In this document: in pieces, positions 48,733 to 56,234 of the stretch
Position numbering within the stretch: position 1 is the first letter of the stretch
Layout: the number at the start of each line of letters is the position of its first letter
NCBI GenBank assembly: GCA_009911065.1
Contig: QXWR01000002.1
Location: forward strand, 124,001 to 188,000
Length of the DNA stretch: 64,000 bases
Direction: 5' to 3'
Origin: Clostridiaceae bacterium
GTDB lineage: Bacteria; Bacillota; Clostridia; Lachnospirales; Lachnospiraceae
Program-made: the position numbers and the translations under genes
The notes under the pieces: model-generated
Database searches by the model: none
Told to the model about the DNA's origin: nothing
Seen by the model: the letters and a program-made list of their open reading frames with translations, nothing else

Positions 48733-49182
48733 TTATCCCTCCTTTTTCTCTTTGGCGTTCTTTGCCGCCTTATTGGTTTCTTTCCTCTTGCCTACGTCGT
48801 AATACTGGTAAGGCTTGATAAAGTCCTCGAAGTCCTCCGGCAGCTCGCCGTCGTTTTCCTCCACAAGCCCCGCCATGGCTCCGTTCAAAGTCTGGGCGTT
48901 TACGGTGCGCTTAATAATATCGCCCAGCCCGTGTTCCTCCAATGTTTCAAAAAAGGCATCCTCGTCGCATCCGCCGATCTTGTTATACTTGGTCTTGTCC
49001 TGTAAGCTATAAAGGAAGCCGCCCCGGCTTATCTTCGGGCTTTCTGCGTCGATCATAGCCTGCGCCAGCTCGTTGCGCTTCGCCTCCAGTGCCTTGTTGT
49101 TCTCGGTGGTTGCGTCCTTCAGTCTGTCCTTCTCGTCCAGAAGCTCCTTATACTCGTCAATCAATGAAAAAATATCTGCCAC
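48733..49182 (-). CDS. hypothetical early protein, coiled N terminus
   Basis: Protein of 149 residues with a coiled start (DEYKELLDEKDRLKDATTENNKALEAKR), KISRGGFLYSLQDKTKYNKIG and a Lys-rich tail. It is in the operon slot often filled by Gp157-like or Gam-like proteins, but I cannot match either. GTG 49182 follows AGGAGG. Confidence 0.65.
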   Translation of the reverse strand: MADIFSLIDEYKELLDEKDRLKDATTENNKALEAKRNELAQAMIDAESPKISRGGFLYSLQDKTKYNKIGGCDEDAFFETLEEHGLGDIIKRTVNAQTLNGAMAGLVEENDGELPEDFEDFIKPYQYYDVGKRKETNKAAKNAKEKKEG

Positions 49183-49184
49183 TT

Positions 49185-50318
49185 TTATTCCTCCTTCTTC
49201 TCTTCAAGCTCTGATAATTCGTCCAAAAACTCATAAAGCGTGGTTACTTCGCTTTCCTCCAGCCGGTCCTCGATCTTCTCCGCAAACTCGCAGAAACGGT
49301 CGTAAAGCGGACGGGCTTTTTCTTTTTCCTTTGCGTTCTCCGCCCTAATTTCTTCGTAAAGCTCCGATTCAAGTATGGTGTCGCGCTTCGACTCGGAAAC
49401 AATGACGGGCTTATACCCCCGCTTCTTAAGTTTCTCCATGTCCGCCTGGTTGCTTACTGGCACGGCTTTCGCCCCATGCTCGTTTATGAAGTCCTCGGCT
49501 ATTTCGTCTTTCAGTCCGCTGGGAACGCTGTAGGAATTTATATATACCCCGCTATAGGAATTAAGCGACCGCTTGGTTGTTTCTGCGTCCTTTAATTCCT
49601 CAATCATCCGGGCTGCGTACCACTGGACGTCGAAGCTGTTTACCATGCTTCTGTCGCGCTCCAATCTTACGACCTTCGGCTTAAAGTCTATCCCTATATC
49701 TTCCAGCCTCGGTTCTTTGCAAATGAAAAGCCCGCCTACGAAAATACGCCCCTTGTTTTCCTCGTCGTCCAATACTGCGCCGTAGCTGGTGTCCCGGTGG
49801 GTATATCCTTCCTGCAGGTGCAAATTGCAATCTTTTATTTGCTGGTATTCCTCCGGCGTTATCCCGCCGACCTCAATAATTAAGCTATGCTCCGGTACTT
49901 TCTTCCACACTGCTTCCGGCTCTACGAAGAAAGTAGGAACCAAAACGCCGCCATATCTGCGGGACTTTACAAGTCGGGGCCGCCAAATCTCCCGGCGGCA
50001 GTAATTCTGGAAAACAACGGTTTTCCCTAAACGAAGTAAAACAACGGTAGCAATCTTATAGCCCTCTCCGTGGTTCCCGATCATGGCGCTGTCTTTGTTC
50101 TTCGTGGTAACTCCGAAAAGAAGCGTTTTTATATCCAGGTCGCTATGTTTGTTTCCGATCCGGATTGTCTGGGTCCCGCTGTCGTAATCAAAAAACATTT
50201 TATTGCTGGAGTCCCTGGTTTCCTCGTCTATGGAATTTTGAAAGTATTCCCTTATTGCTTCGGTGGTTCCCCATTCCGGGACGTAATCTGCGCTTATGCT
50301 TAATTCGTATTTCCGCAT
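49185..50318 (-). CDS. GHKL-fold ATPase
   Basis: Protein of 377 residues with Bergerat ATP-binding motifs: REYFQNSIDEE (N box, about 23-33), FDYDSGTQTIRIGN where D-GXG usually lies, and MIGNHGEGYKIA (about 79-90) as lid/G2 motif. The rest includes IDFKPKVVRLERDRSMVNSFDVQWY, and a charged tail. No kinase phospho-domain, MutL or gyrase transducer is recognisable. A phage replication or anti-host role is possible; unknown. GAGGCGAGG precedes ATG 50318. Confidence 0.8.
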   Translation of the reverse strand: MRKYELSISADYVPEWGTTEAIREYFQNSIDEETRDSSNKMFFDYDSGTQTIRIGNKHSDLDIKTLLFGVTTKNKDSAMIGNHGEGYKIATVVLLRLGKTVVFQNYCRREIWRPRLVKSRRYGGVLVPTFFVEPEAVWKKVPEHSLIIEVGGITPEEYQQIKDCNLHLQEGYTHRDTSYGAVLDDEENKGRIFVGGLFICKEPRLEDIGIDFKPKVVRLERDRSMVNSFDVQWYAARMIEELKDAETTKRSLNSYSGVYINSYSVPSGLKDEIAEDFINEHGAKAVPVSNQADMEKLKKRGYKPVIVSESKRDTILESELYEEIRAENAKEKEKARPLYDRFCEFAEKIEDRLEESEVTTLYEFLDELSELEEKKEE

Positions 50319-50536
50319 TTCCTCGCCTCCTGTTCCTTATATTCTTCCATGGTAGGGCGCGGCCCGTCTAAGTCGTCCCAGGTGTATCTCTTGTGGTTCT
50401 GGTCCTCCCATAAGCTCCGGTAGCAATTCCGGCAAGCGCACCATCCGGAAAGCCAGCGCATAGCTCCCCAATATTCCGGCTTGCCACAATGCTTACAAAT
50501 TACAATTTCTTCTTTCTGCTCGGTATGTTTTGGCAT
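50300..50536 (-). CDS. small zinc-binding protein
   Basis: Protein of 78 residues with ICKHCGKPEYW and WCACRNCYRSLWED, two Cys pairs probably holding zinc. ATG 50536 follows GGAGGG. Its end overlaps the GHKL gene start by 19 bp. Confidence 0.75.
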   Translation of the reverse strand: MPKHTEQKEEIVICKHCGKPEYWGAMRWLSGWCACRNCYRSLWEDQNHKRYTWDDLDGPRPTMEEYKEQEARKCGNTN

Positions 50537-50542
50537 GGCTTT

Positions 50543-50755
50543 TTATCCCTCCTTCTGGTTAAGCGGACACCACTTCGGTGCTGTCTTTGTTGGTATCTCG
50601 CTTTCACGGCTCCGGGTGATGATCCGGTGCGGCAAGCACTCGGTTTTTGCCTCCGGGTGCATACAATAAAACTGGTTCCGGCCGCATCTTACGATCTCCG
50701 GCTCCATATGCTGGCAAGTCTTACAAACTGCCTTTTCTTTGCTCGGTTTACTCAT
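50543..50755 (-). CDS. small Cys-rich protein
   Basis: Protein of 70 residues with AVCKTCQHMEP, RCGRNQFYCMHPEAKTECLPHRI and KWCPLN: five to six Cys for metal binding. ATG 50755 follows AAGGAGG; the frame to 50779 is not needed. Confidence 0.75.
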   Translation of the reverse strand: MSKPSKEKAVCKTCQHMEPEIVRCGRNQFYCMHPEAKTECLPHRIITRSRESEIPTKTAPKWCPLNQKEG

Positions 50756-50769
50756 GGCTTTCCTCCTTC

Positions 50770-50937
50770 CTATGCCCACGGATTCGTTTTGGGTTCCGGC
50801 TCCGCTTTCTTCTCTGTATACTTAAGTTCAATAGCCTTTACGTTGCCGCCCTCGTCGGTATGGACTTTCATGTCTGAAAGCTCCAACGCCTCAATAACAT
50901 CCTTCAGCGGCTTGCTGTATACCTCGTTTAACTTCAC
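50770..50937 (-). CDS. small hypothetical early protein
   Basis: Protein of 55 residues starting at GTG 50937 (KLNEVYSKPLKDVIEALEL) after GGAGG, and ending PKTNPWA. The GTG overlaps the upstream stop (GTGA), so it is likely translationally coupled. No family recognised. Confidence 0.65.
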   Translation of the reverse strand: MKLNEVYSKPLKDVIEALELSDMKVHTDEGGNVKAIELKYTEKKAEPEPKTNPWA

Positions 50938-51110
50938 TTCGGTTCCTCCTTCTTTGTTTTTGCTATAATGAAAACTTTTTCCCCTTCAAGGTCCGCAAGG
51001 GCTACGCTTACCTCCTGGAACGGATCGAAGCCCGCCGTCTCCCTAAAATCTCTCGGAAGGTTTAAGCGCCCCTTGTCCAGCCTCCGGGTTACTTTTATAG
51101 CCTCAATCAA
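50934..51110 (-). CDS. AbrB-like small DNA-binding protein
   Basis: Protein of 58 residues: AIKVTRRLDKGRLNLPRDFRETAGF, then VSVALADLEGEKVFIIAKTK, the swapped-hairpin AbrB pattern. Start TTG 51110 has GGAGG 8 bases upstream and overlaps the SNF2 stop. It is the second AbrB-like gene of the prophage and a possible ligand of the repeated 14-bp palindrome. Confidence 0.65.
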   Translation of the reverse strand: MIEAIKVTRRLDKGRLNLPRDFRETAGFDPFQEVSVALADLEGEKVFIIAKTKKEEPK

Positions 51111-52471
51111 AAATACTGCCTCCAATCGTCCACAATGGTCTTTGCAAGGTCCTCTTTTTTGGAAAGTGCCTTTAAGATAACCTCGTCTACGGTTTTCTCT
51201 ACTACCAAATGAATATAGGTGCATACGTTCCGCTGGCCTATCCTGTGGATCCGGGCGAGGCTCTGGCTGTAAGCTGCGTAGTTAAAATTTTCGCTGTAGT
51301 ATACGCAAGTATCAGCGGCGGTTAAAGTAATGCCCAGCCCGGCGGTGTCGATCTGTGCGAGGAATACCTTTATTTCCGGTATCTTCTGGAAGTCTGCCAC
51401 AATCGGTCCTCGGTCGTCGATCTTGATGTCGCCGTATATGCTCCGGTACTGTATCTTTTTCTTTTCCAGGAGCCTCTGTATCAAGTCAATTTCCGGGCGG
51501 AAGCGGCAGAACACTACCAGCTTCTTTCCCTCGCCTATAACGTAATCTTCTAAAATATCATCCAGGGCGTTCAGTTTCCCCTTGAAAACAAGCTCCGGCT
51601 TCGTTCCCTCGTCCGCCTGGATAAAGCCTCCCGTGAACTGCTGCAACCTCAGAAGTTTTGTAAGTACGGTCGGGGCTGTAATCATGCCGCCGTTCTCCAG
51701 CTCTGCGAAGCTGTCTTTTTTAATCTTGTCGTAAAGCTGCTTTTCCTTGCCTGCAAGCTGAATGTACCGGGTTAAAAATGTTTGCTCTGGAAGGTCCAGG
51801 GCTTCGTCCTTCGTCACCCGGTAAGCTATGCTATGCTCCTTCTGGATGAGCTGGTCTAAGTCCTTATAGCCTACGATCTGCTTTCGGTTAAAGCCGCCCA
51901 TAATGGCGTAGCGGTTACGGAAAGCGTAATAATTCCAGCCAAAGATCGTAGGGTTTAAAAAACGGTACTGGCTGAAAAGGTCTATAGCGTCATTCTGTAC
52001 CGGGGTCCCGGAAAGAATGAGCTTATACTTCGCAACGTCCCCGATCTGGTGCATTGCCTTACTCTGTTCGGCGTCGTGGGTCTTGATTCGCTGGCTCTCG
52101 TCCGCTATAACAAGATCGGGCTTCCAGTCTATAAGTGCCTCAAAAAGCCCCTCCCGCCATGTGCTTTCGTAGTTAATGACCGCAACCTTCAAAGCCTTAA
52201 AGGGGAAATTCTTAAGGGCTTCAAGCTCCTGCAGGCGTTTCTTCTTATCGCCTAAAAGTACGTTGACCTTGTATTTGAAGTCCGCATAGTCGCTAAATTC
52301 CTTCGGCCAAACGCTGCAGACCGAAGTCGGCGCAACCACTAAAACCTTTTCAATTTCTCCCTTTTCGTAGGCGGCCCCGGCGATTGCAATCGCTGTTAAA
52401 GTCTTTCCGCAGCCCATCTCGAATAAAAGCCCGAAGCCTTTACCCTGGGCAGCCTGCTGTGTCTTTGCCAT
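51107..52471 (-). CDS. SNF2-type helicase, motor part
   Basis: SNF2-family ATPase of 454 residues: FGLLFEMGCGKTLTAIAIAG (Walker A, K23), VAPTSVCSVWPKEF (Ia), VIADESQRIK (DEAH-like box), LILSGTPVQN (III), and lobe 2 with KKLVVFCRFRPEI, LAQIDTAGLGITL and SLARIHRIGQRN (VI). It begins only 12 residues before motif I, so the Q-motif region is missing; a matching N-terminal segment is encoded separately at 55234-55611. An in-frame TAG lies just upstream, so the start is real. Confidence 0.9.
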   Translation of the reverse strand: MAKTQQAAQGKGFGLLFEMGCGKTLTAIAIAGAAYEKGEIEKVLVVAPTSVCSVWPKEFSDYADFKYKVNVLLGDKKKRLQELEALKNFPFKALKVAVINYESTWREGLFEALIDWKPDLVIADESQRIKTHDAEQSKAMHQIGDVAKYKLILSGTPVQNDAIDLFSQYRFLNPTIFGWNYYAFRNRYAIMGGFNRKQIVGYKDLDQLIQKEHSIAYRVTKDEALDLPEQTFLTRYIQLAGKEKQLYDKIKKDSFAELENGGMITAPTVLTKLLRLQQFTGGFIQADEGTKPELVFKGKLNALDDILEDYVIGEGKKLVVFCRFRPEIDLIQRLLEKKKIQYRSIYGDIKIDDRGPIVADFQKIPEIKVFLAQIDTAGLGITLTAADTCVYYSENFNYAAYSQSLARIHRIGQRNVCTYIHLVVEKTVDEVILKALSKKEDLAKTIVDDWRQYF

Positions 52472-52806
52472 CCTCTGCCTCCTGTTCTATCAAAAATTCT
52501 ATAATGCTTTTCCCTATTGCCTCCGCAAGCGGAACCGTCACGGCGTTGCCGAACTGCTTATAAGCCTGGCTATTGCTTACTACCTGTCGCCACGTGTTCA
52601 TGGGGAAGCCCTGGAGCCGTCCGTACTCCGTAGGGGTCAGCTTTCGTACCCGGAAACGGGAATAATCAAATATTTTCACTTGCAAATTCCCCCCCACAAC
52701 AGTTTACCGTCGGGGATATCCCCTCCGGATCGTGTACCCTCCGTATTATGTCGTGGCCCGCTATGTCCAGTAGGCCTAATAGCTGTATTTCTGGTTGCTC
52801 CGCCAT
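52440..52806 (-). pseudogene. C5 methyltransferase C-terminal part, frameshifted at G7
   Basis: From ATG 52806 (AAGGAGG upstream) the frame reads MAEQPEIQLLGLLDIAGHD then IRRVHDPEGISPTVNCCGG and stops 46 codons in. One G fewer in the G7 tract (C7 on plus, 52689-52695) would join it to the frame 52440-52697, which carries methyltransferase motifs IX-X: RKLTPTEYGRLQGFP and NSQAYKQFGNAVTVP. The corrected protein is 121 residues. A fragment from GTG 52697 could be made alone. Confidence 0.75.
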
Positions 52807-54114
52807 CCTCGTCCTCCTTCCTCTCAATTACTGCTGGCGGTCCTTTGTAGTCGGTGGATAAAAGCGTCGGGGAAATTCCTATAAAGGTCCCCATGCCGTT
52901 CCTCTGCGCCTTGACTACGCCGTCCTCTATGGCTCTTTCAAGCTCTTGGGGGGGGTACTGCGTTCTTCAATCACTTTCGGGTGGTTTCCGTGGTTCTCTG
53001 CCCGAAGGGTCGGGGCTACGCTGCTTACTTGCGGATCCTTTTCCGTAAAGCCCCTATCGTTTACGCATACTTCCGTAATGGGCGGCGGTACTTTCTCAAC
53101 GAGGAAATTTGCCCCGCTTCCGCCGCCTCCGCCTTTTACGCAGTGGCTGATTCCGTCATGCCTGGTTTCTAAGCCCCTGGAATGTATGAGGGCGCTGGCG
53201 CAAGTGTCGCCCGGCGGTACAAGCTCTTTTCCCTGCCGCTGGATCACTCCGTGCAAGTCCTGGGCGGTCAAGGTAAACATTTCTTCCTCGTCCTCCTTTG
53301 CCCTCCTGCCGTTCTGCCGCTTGACTTCCCGGTCGGGCGTTATGGTGGCGTGTACGTTGCCCATTTTCGCCAGCCTATGCAGTGCCTGGTCTATAATCTT
53401 CTGCGCCTTTTCGTCGTCAATGTAGAAACTTTCCGGCACGTCCTTCTCTAAAACGCTGGATAGCTTCGGGATCCATTCGTGCTGTTCGGTCGGGTATCTG
53501 TAAGCCCCTTCCAGGGTGTCCCGGATGCCGATCACTATGTATCGCTCCCGGTTCTGTGGAACGCCCCACCACTTGCTGTTGAAAAGCTGGTAATAGCTCT
53601 TATAGCCCGCCCTTCCGTATTCCGCCGCCAATACTGGCAAATAGGGGCCGAGTGCCTTTACGTTCTCGGCGATCAATATCTTCGGCAGCTTGTCCGGCTC
53701 CCTCTCAGCCGCCTCCTGCAGTAGCCTCATAATTTCAAAAAACATCCCGCTTCTGGTGGCTGCCCTATAGCTTTCTCCGCCGCACTTCGGGCAGGCGTTT
53801 CCTCTGGCATAGTTCTTATAGTCAACCTCCCAAACCTCGCCGCAGTCCGTACACTCCAGCTTAATTCCGGCTTGCTTGCCGGCGACGCTTAAGTCCTGGC
53901 AAGGGAAGCCAAACGCCCAGGCGGTCGCTTTCGGCACGTCCTCTATGTGAAGCTCCTTTATGTCTGCCTGCTCGACGTGGTCGCCTATGTTTTCCCGGTA
54001 GGTCTGAACTGCGAACTTGTCAAAGTCCCATGCCTTTAAAATCTTAAAGCCTGCCTGCTGTAAGCCCAGCCCCAAACCTCCGCAACCGCAGAAAAAGTCG
54101 TTTACGGTATACAA
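52676..54114 (-). pseudogene. C5 DNA methyltransferase, N-terminal part, frameshifted at C8
   Basis: Cytosine-5 methyltransferase core. Motif I DFFCGCGGLGLGL (6-18), motif IV GFPCQDLSVAGK with catalytic Cys72, a zinc-ribbon insert CTDCGEVWEV / CPKCGG (about 89-115), ENVKAL (VI) and QNRERYIVIGIR (VIII). The zero frame ends at 52927 right after a C8 tract (52948-52955). One more C continues the frame as ELERAIEDGVVKAQRNGMG to 52676, 479 residues in all. Motifs IX-X are in the next fragment. Either phase-variable, decayed, or a base-call error. Confidence 0.8.
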
Positions 54115-54126
54115 AAATCTTTCCTC

Positions 54127-54681
54127 CTATCTGGAAAGCATGGCCTTTAAAAATTCCTCTATGGCTTTCCCCAGCTCCGTTTCTTTCTGCTGATCTGAGG
54201 CTCCGCTTGCCAGCTCTTTGCTTTCCGCCTCCAATATCCGGCTTACTTCGTGAAGGGTAAAAGCTGCCGCCATAGGTCTTTCTTTCTGCCGTGCCTTAAT
54301 CAAGGAACCGACCAGGCTTCCCATGGTTACGGCAAAAAGCGGATCCGGGATGTCATGCCCTACAAAAGCCTCATTCGCGTCAATGATTTTCGCTTTCCCG
54401 CTCAAATAGTCCGCCGCCTTGGAAACGGTAAAACAAATAGCCGTATCTCCGGTAATCTCCTTCGTGGTTCCGTCGTGTGCTACAATGGTTACTTTTACTT
54501 CGCTCGTCATGTTCATATCTCCTTTTTGGTTTTTATCTATATCAAGGCTTAAAGCCTTAATAGCTTCGGTAAGGGCTTCCGTGTCGCCCCACCAGATGCT
54601 TGCCGGGTCGTCCTTGTCGATCATGCTCTGGCAATGGTCCCGCAAGTCCTCCAATCTCTCAATAACAGCCCGCCTGTCCAT
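54127..54681 (-). CDS. hypothetical early protein, possible internal start
   Basis: Protein of 184 residues. Residues 1-50 (MDRRAVIERLEDLRDHCQSM) look like one small phage protein; from residue 57 (MTSEVKVTIVAHDGTTKEITG) another begins, with AAGGAG before an internal ATG near 54513. Either a fusion or two products from one frame. A G10 tract sits in the ribosome site region before ATG 54681. Confidence 0.65.
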   Translation of the reverse strand: MDRRAVIERLEDLRDHCQSMIDKDDPASIWWGDTEALTEAIKALSLDIDKNQKGDMNMTSEVKVTIVAHDGTTKEITGDTAICFTVSKAADYLSGKAKIIDANEAFVGHDIPDPLFAVTMGSLVGSLIKARQKERPMAAAFTLHEVSRILEAESKELASGASDQQKETELGKAIEEFLKAMLSR

Positions 54682-55247
54682 GTATCAAATACCCCCCCCC
54701 CGCAAGATTCCCGCCTTATTACTGCGGTCGTTGCTGCCCTTATGGCTTTCCTGTCCTTCCAAAATTCCGTAACGGCTACACGGTCCTCTCTGGTGATCTC
54801 CCGGTGGTCTTTCCCCTCCAGAAGTTTTGTAAGGTGGCTCCGTTGCCGCTCGGTAAGTGCTGGCATAATTTCCTTCAGAAGTTCTTCTATGTTTTGTTGC
54901 TCCTGGGTTTCCCGGAGTCTGTCGTGCGGATCCGGAAACTGTGCCAGATACTCATTGCCCTCTGCGTTTAGGTCGTTAAGGCTGAAAGCTATGTAGGCAT
55001 CCCGTACCCGGTCGGCGTGGTATTTCTTGATCTTTGCGCTTAACATCTTCTTAAATGCAATCGTAGAAAAGCGGTACTTCTCCCGAAGCTCCGGCTTGCT
55101 GTGCCAGTCCTTCACTGCGTGAAGATAGGCTATGGCGCAAATGTCGTAATACTCCGCTTCCGGCAGTTTATAGTAGTTTAGGAAAGCGTAAATAAGCCCG
55201 TGGTTTTCCTCCGCAAAGCTGCGCTCCCTCTGGTTAAGTGCTTCCAT
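54621..55247 (-). CDS. sigma-70-like early regulator
   Basis: Protein of 208 residues resembling sigma region 2 and 4: EENHGLIYAFLNYYKLPEAEYYDICAIAYLHAVKDW, then KYRFSTIAFKKML, and later LTERQRSHLTKLLEGKDHREI. The last 25 residues are read through a G10 tract (54692-54701) and look random (GGGVFDTWTGGLLLRDW). One G more would end the protein at once (GI stop). AAGGAGG precedes ATG 55247. Confidence 0.8.
   Translation of the reverse strand: MEALNQRERSFAEENHGLIYAFLNYYKLPEAEYYDICAIAYLHAVKDWHSKPELREKYRFSTIAFKKMLSAKIKKYHADRVRDAYIAFSLNDLNAEGNEYLAQFPDPHDRLRETQEQQNIEELLKEIMPALTERQRSHLTKLLEGKDHREITREDRVAVTEFWKDRKAIRAATTAVIRRESCGGGVFDTWTGGLLLRDWRTCGTIARA
54692..54701. repeat. G10/C10 homopolymer tract
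   Basis: Ten C on the plus strand (G on the coding strand) near the 3' end of the sigma-like gene and 10 bases before the next start codon. Slippage would change the C terminus of one protein and the ribosome site of the next. Confidence 0.7.
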
Positions 55248-55611
55248 GCTCCGCCTCCTTCCCCGGCGGCGGAACTAAACCGAAGGTAATAAGCGCCATG
55301 TTTGCCGCCCTGGTCTGGTGCTTGAAAAGCGGAAACTTTACCGGATACTTATAAAGCGGCTCCGGGTCCGTTTTCATCCGTTCTGCGTCTACTGCCTGGG
55401 CGATCTCGTTAAGCCGCTGCCGCTCCGCCTCAATGGGTCCCGGAAGCCGTACAATCCCGGCCAGCTTGTTCAAAAGCTCAATCTCTGCCGGCCCGTAAAA
55501 CATCCGCTCCGCCCTGCTCCACTTCATCTTGCTCCAGCTCTTTATAATCGTGAATTGTGTGTTATCGGCATCTTTTATAAGGATCTGCCCGTCCTTCATT
55601 GCCATCTTCAA
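55234..55611 (-). CDS. SNF2 helicase N-terminal segment, separately encoded
   Basis: Protein of 125 residues: TIIKSWSKMKWSRAERMFYGP, ETELLN-type helix, then YKYPVKFPLFKHQTRAANMALITFGLVPPP. The end matches the Q-motif region that in other phage SNF2 helicases directly precedes FGLLFEMGCGKT, the motif found at 51107-52471. The two halves are 2.8 kb apart, separated by a sigma-like gene, a small gene and the C5 methyltransferase. Start TTG 55611 follows GGAGGCG. Confidence 0.75.
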   Translation of the reverse strand: MKMAMKDGQILIKDADNTQFTIIKSWSKMKWSRAERMFYGPAEIELLNKLAGIVRLPGPIEAERQRLNEIAQAVDAERMKTDPEPLYKYPVKFPLFKHQTRAANMALITFGLVPPPGKEAEHGST

Positions 55612-56234
55612 GGGTCTTTCGCCTCCTTCTCTGTATAAAAAGTATGGTTCCCATGTATGAAAAGCCGTTCAAGGTTCCGGCTGTGCCAGGTGCTTTCCCC
55701 GTCCTCCGGTGTCTGCTCAAAGTACAGCGCACCCTGGCTTTCGTCCCAGCCCGTTTCTTGTATCAAGTCAAGGGCTGCCCAGCAGTCTGCGTCCGGCTTT
55801 ACTGCCTCGTATCTTCCGTTACTGTAGGAAGTAAAGGCGTTACGCTGGGAAATGACGCCTTTTACGGTGTCCGGGAATTTTCCGGATTTTGTCCGGTTGT
55901 AAATAACCAGAATAACAAGGGCTTTCCCTTCGGTGTCCTCGCCCTCCGCCTCCGCCATTGCCATCCGTACCGCTATATATTCTTCGCTTGCGTTCCATCC
56001 TAAATCTCGCCCCCTCTGTGGGGCTTCTGGCGGCTCTGTGGCGGCTTCCGGGCTTATGGTGGGCATTTCCCCGACCGAAAGGGAAAAGGGCGGCTCTGCG
56101 GCCTCCTGGCGGTTCGTGGCGGCGAGTATGGCAAGCGTAGCGGCACCAACCGCGAAAAGAATAAGCCCGGCGGTGGAAAGCCTTTTTATCAGCCTGCGCC
56201 TCCTTCTCCGCCTCCGCCGTTCTCGTATCGTCAA
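55608..56234 (-). CDS. membrane-anchored SleB-like cell wall hydrolase
   Basis: Protein of 208 residues: Arg-rich start, one membrane segment (AGLILFAVGAATLAILAAT, about 22-40), a linker, then a Hydrolase_2/SleB-like domain with YIAVRMAMAEAEGEDTEGKALV (likely catalytic Glu), VIYNRTKSGKFPDTVKGVI and GALYFEQ, FYTEKEA. SleB-type enzymes cut spore cortex or wall glycan. It is in the early operon, far from the lysis cassette. Start is TTG 56234. Confidence 0.82.
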   Translation of the reverse strand: MTIRERRRRRRRRRLIKRLSTAGLILFAVGAATLAILAATNRQEAAEPPFSLSVGEMPTISPEAATEPPEAPQRGRDLGWNASEEYIAVRMAMAEAEGEDTEGKALVILVIYNRTKSGKFPDTVKGVISQRNAFTSYSNGRYEAVKPDADCWAALDLIQETGWDESQGALYFEQTPEDGESTWHSRNLERLFIHGNHTFYTEKEAKDP

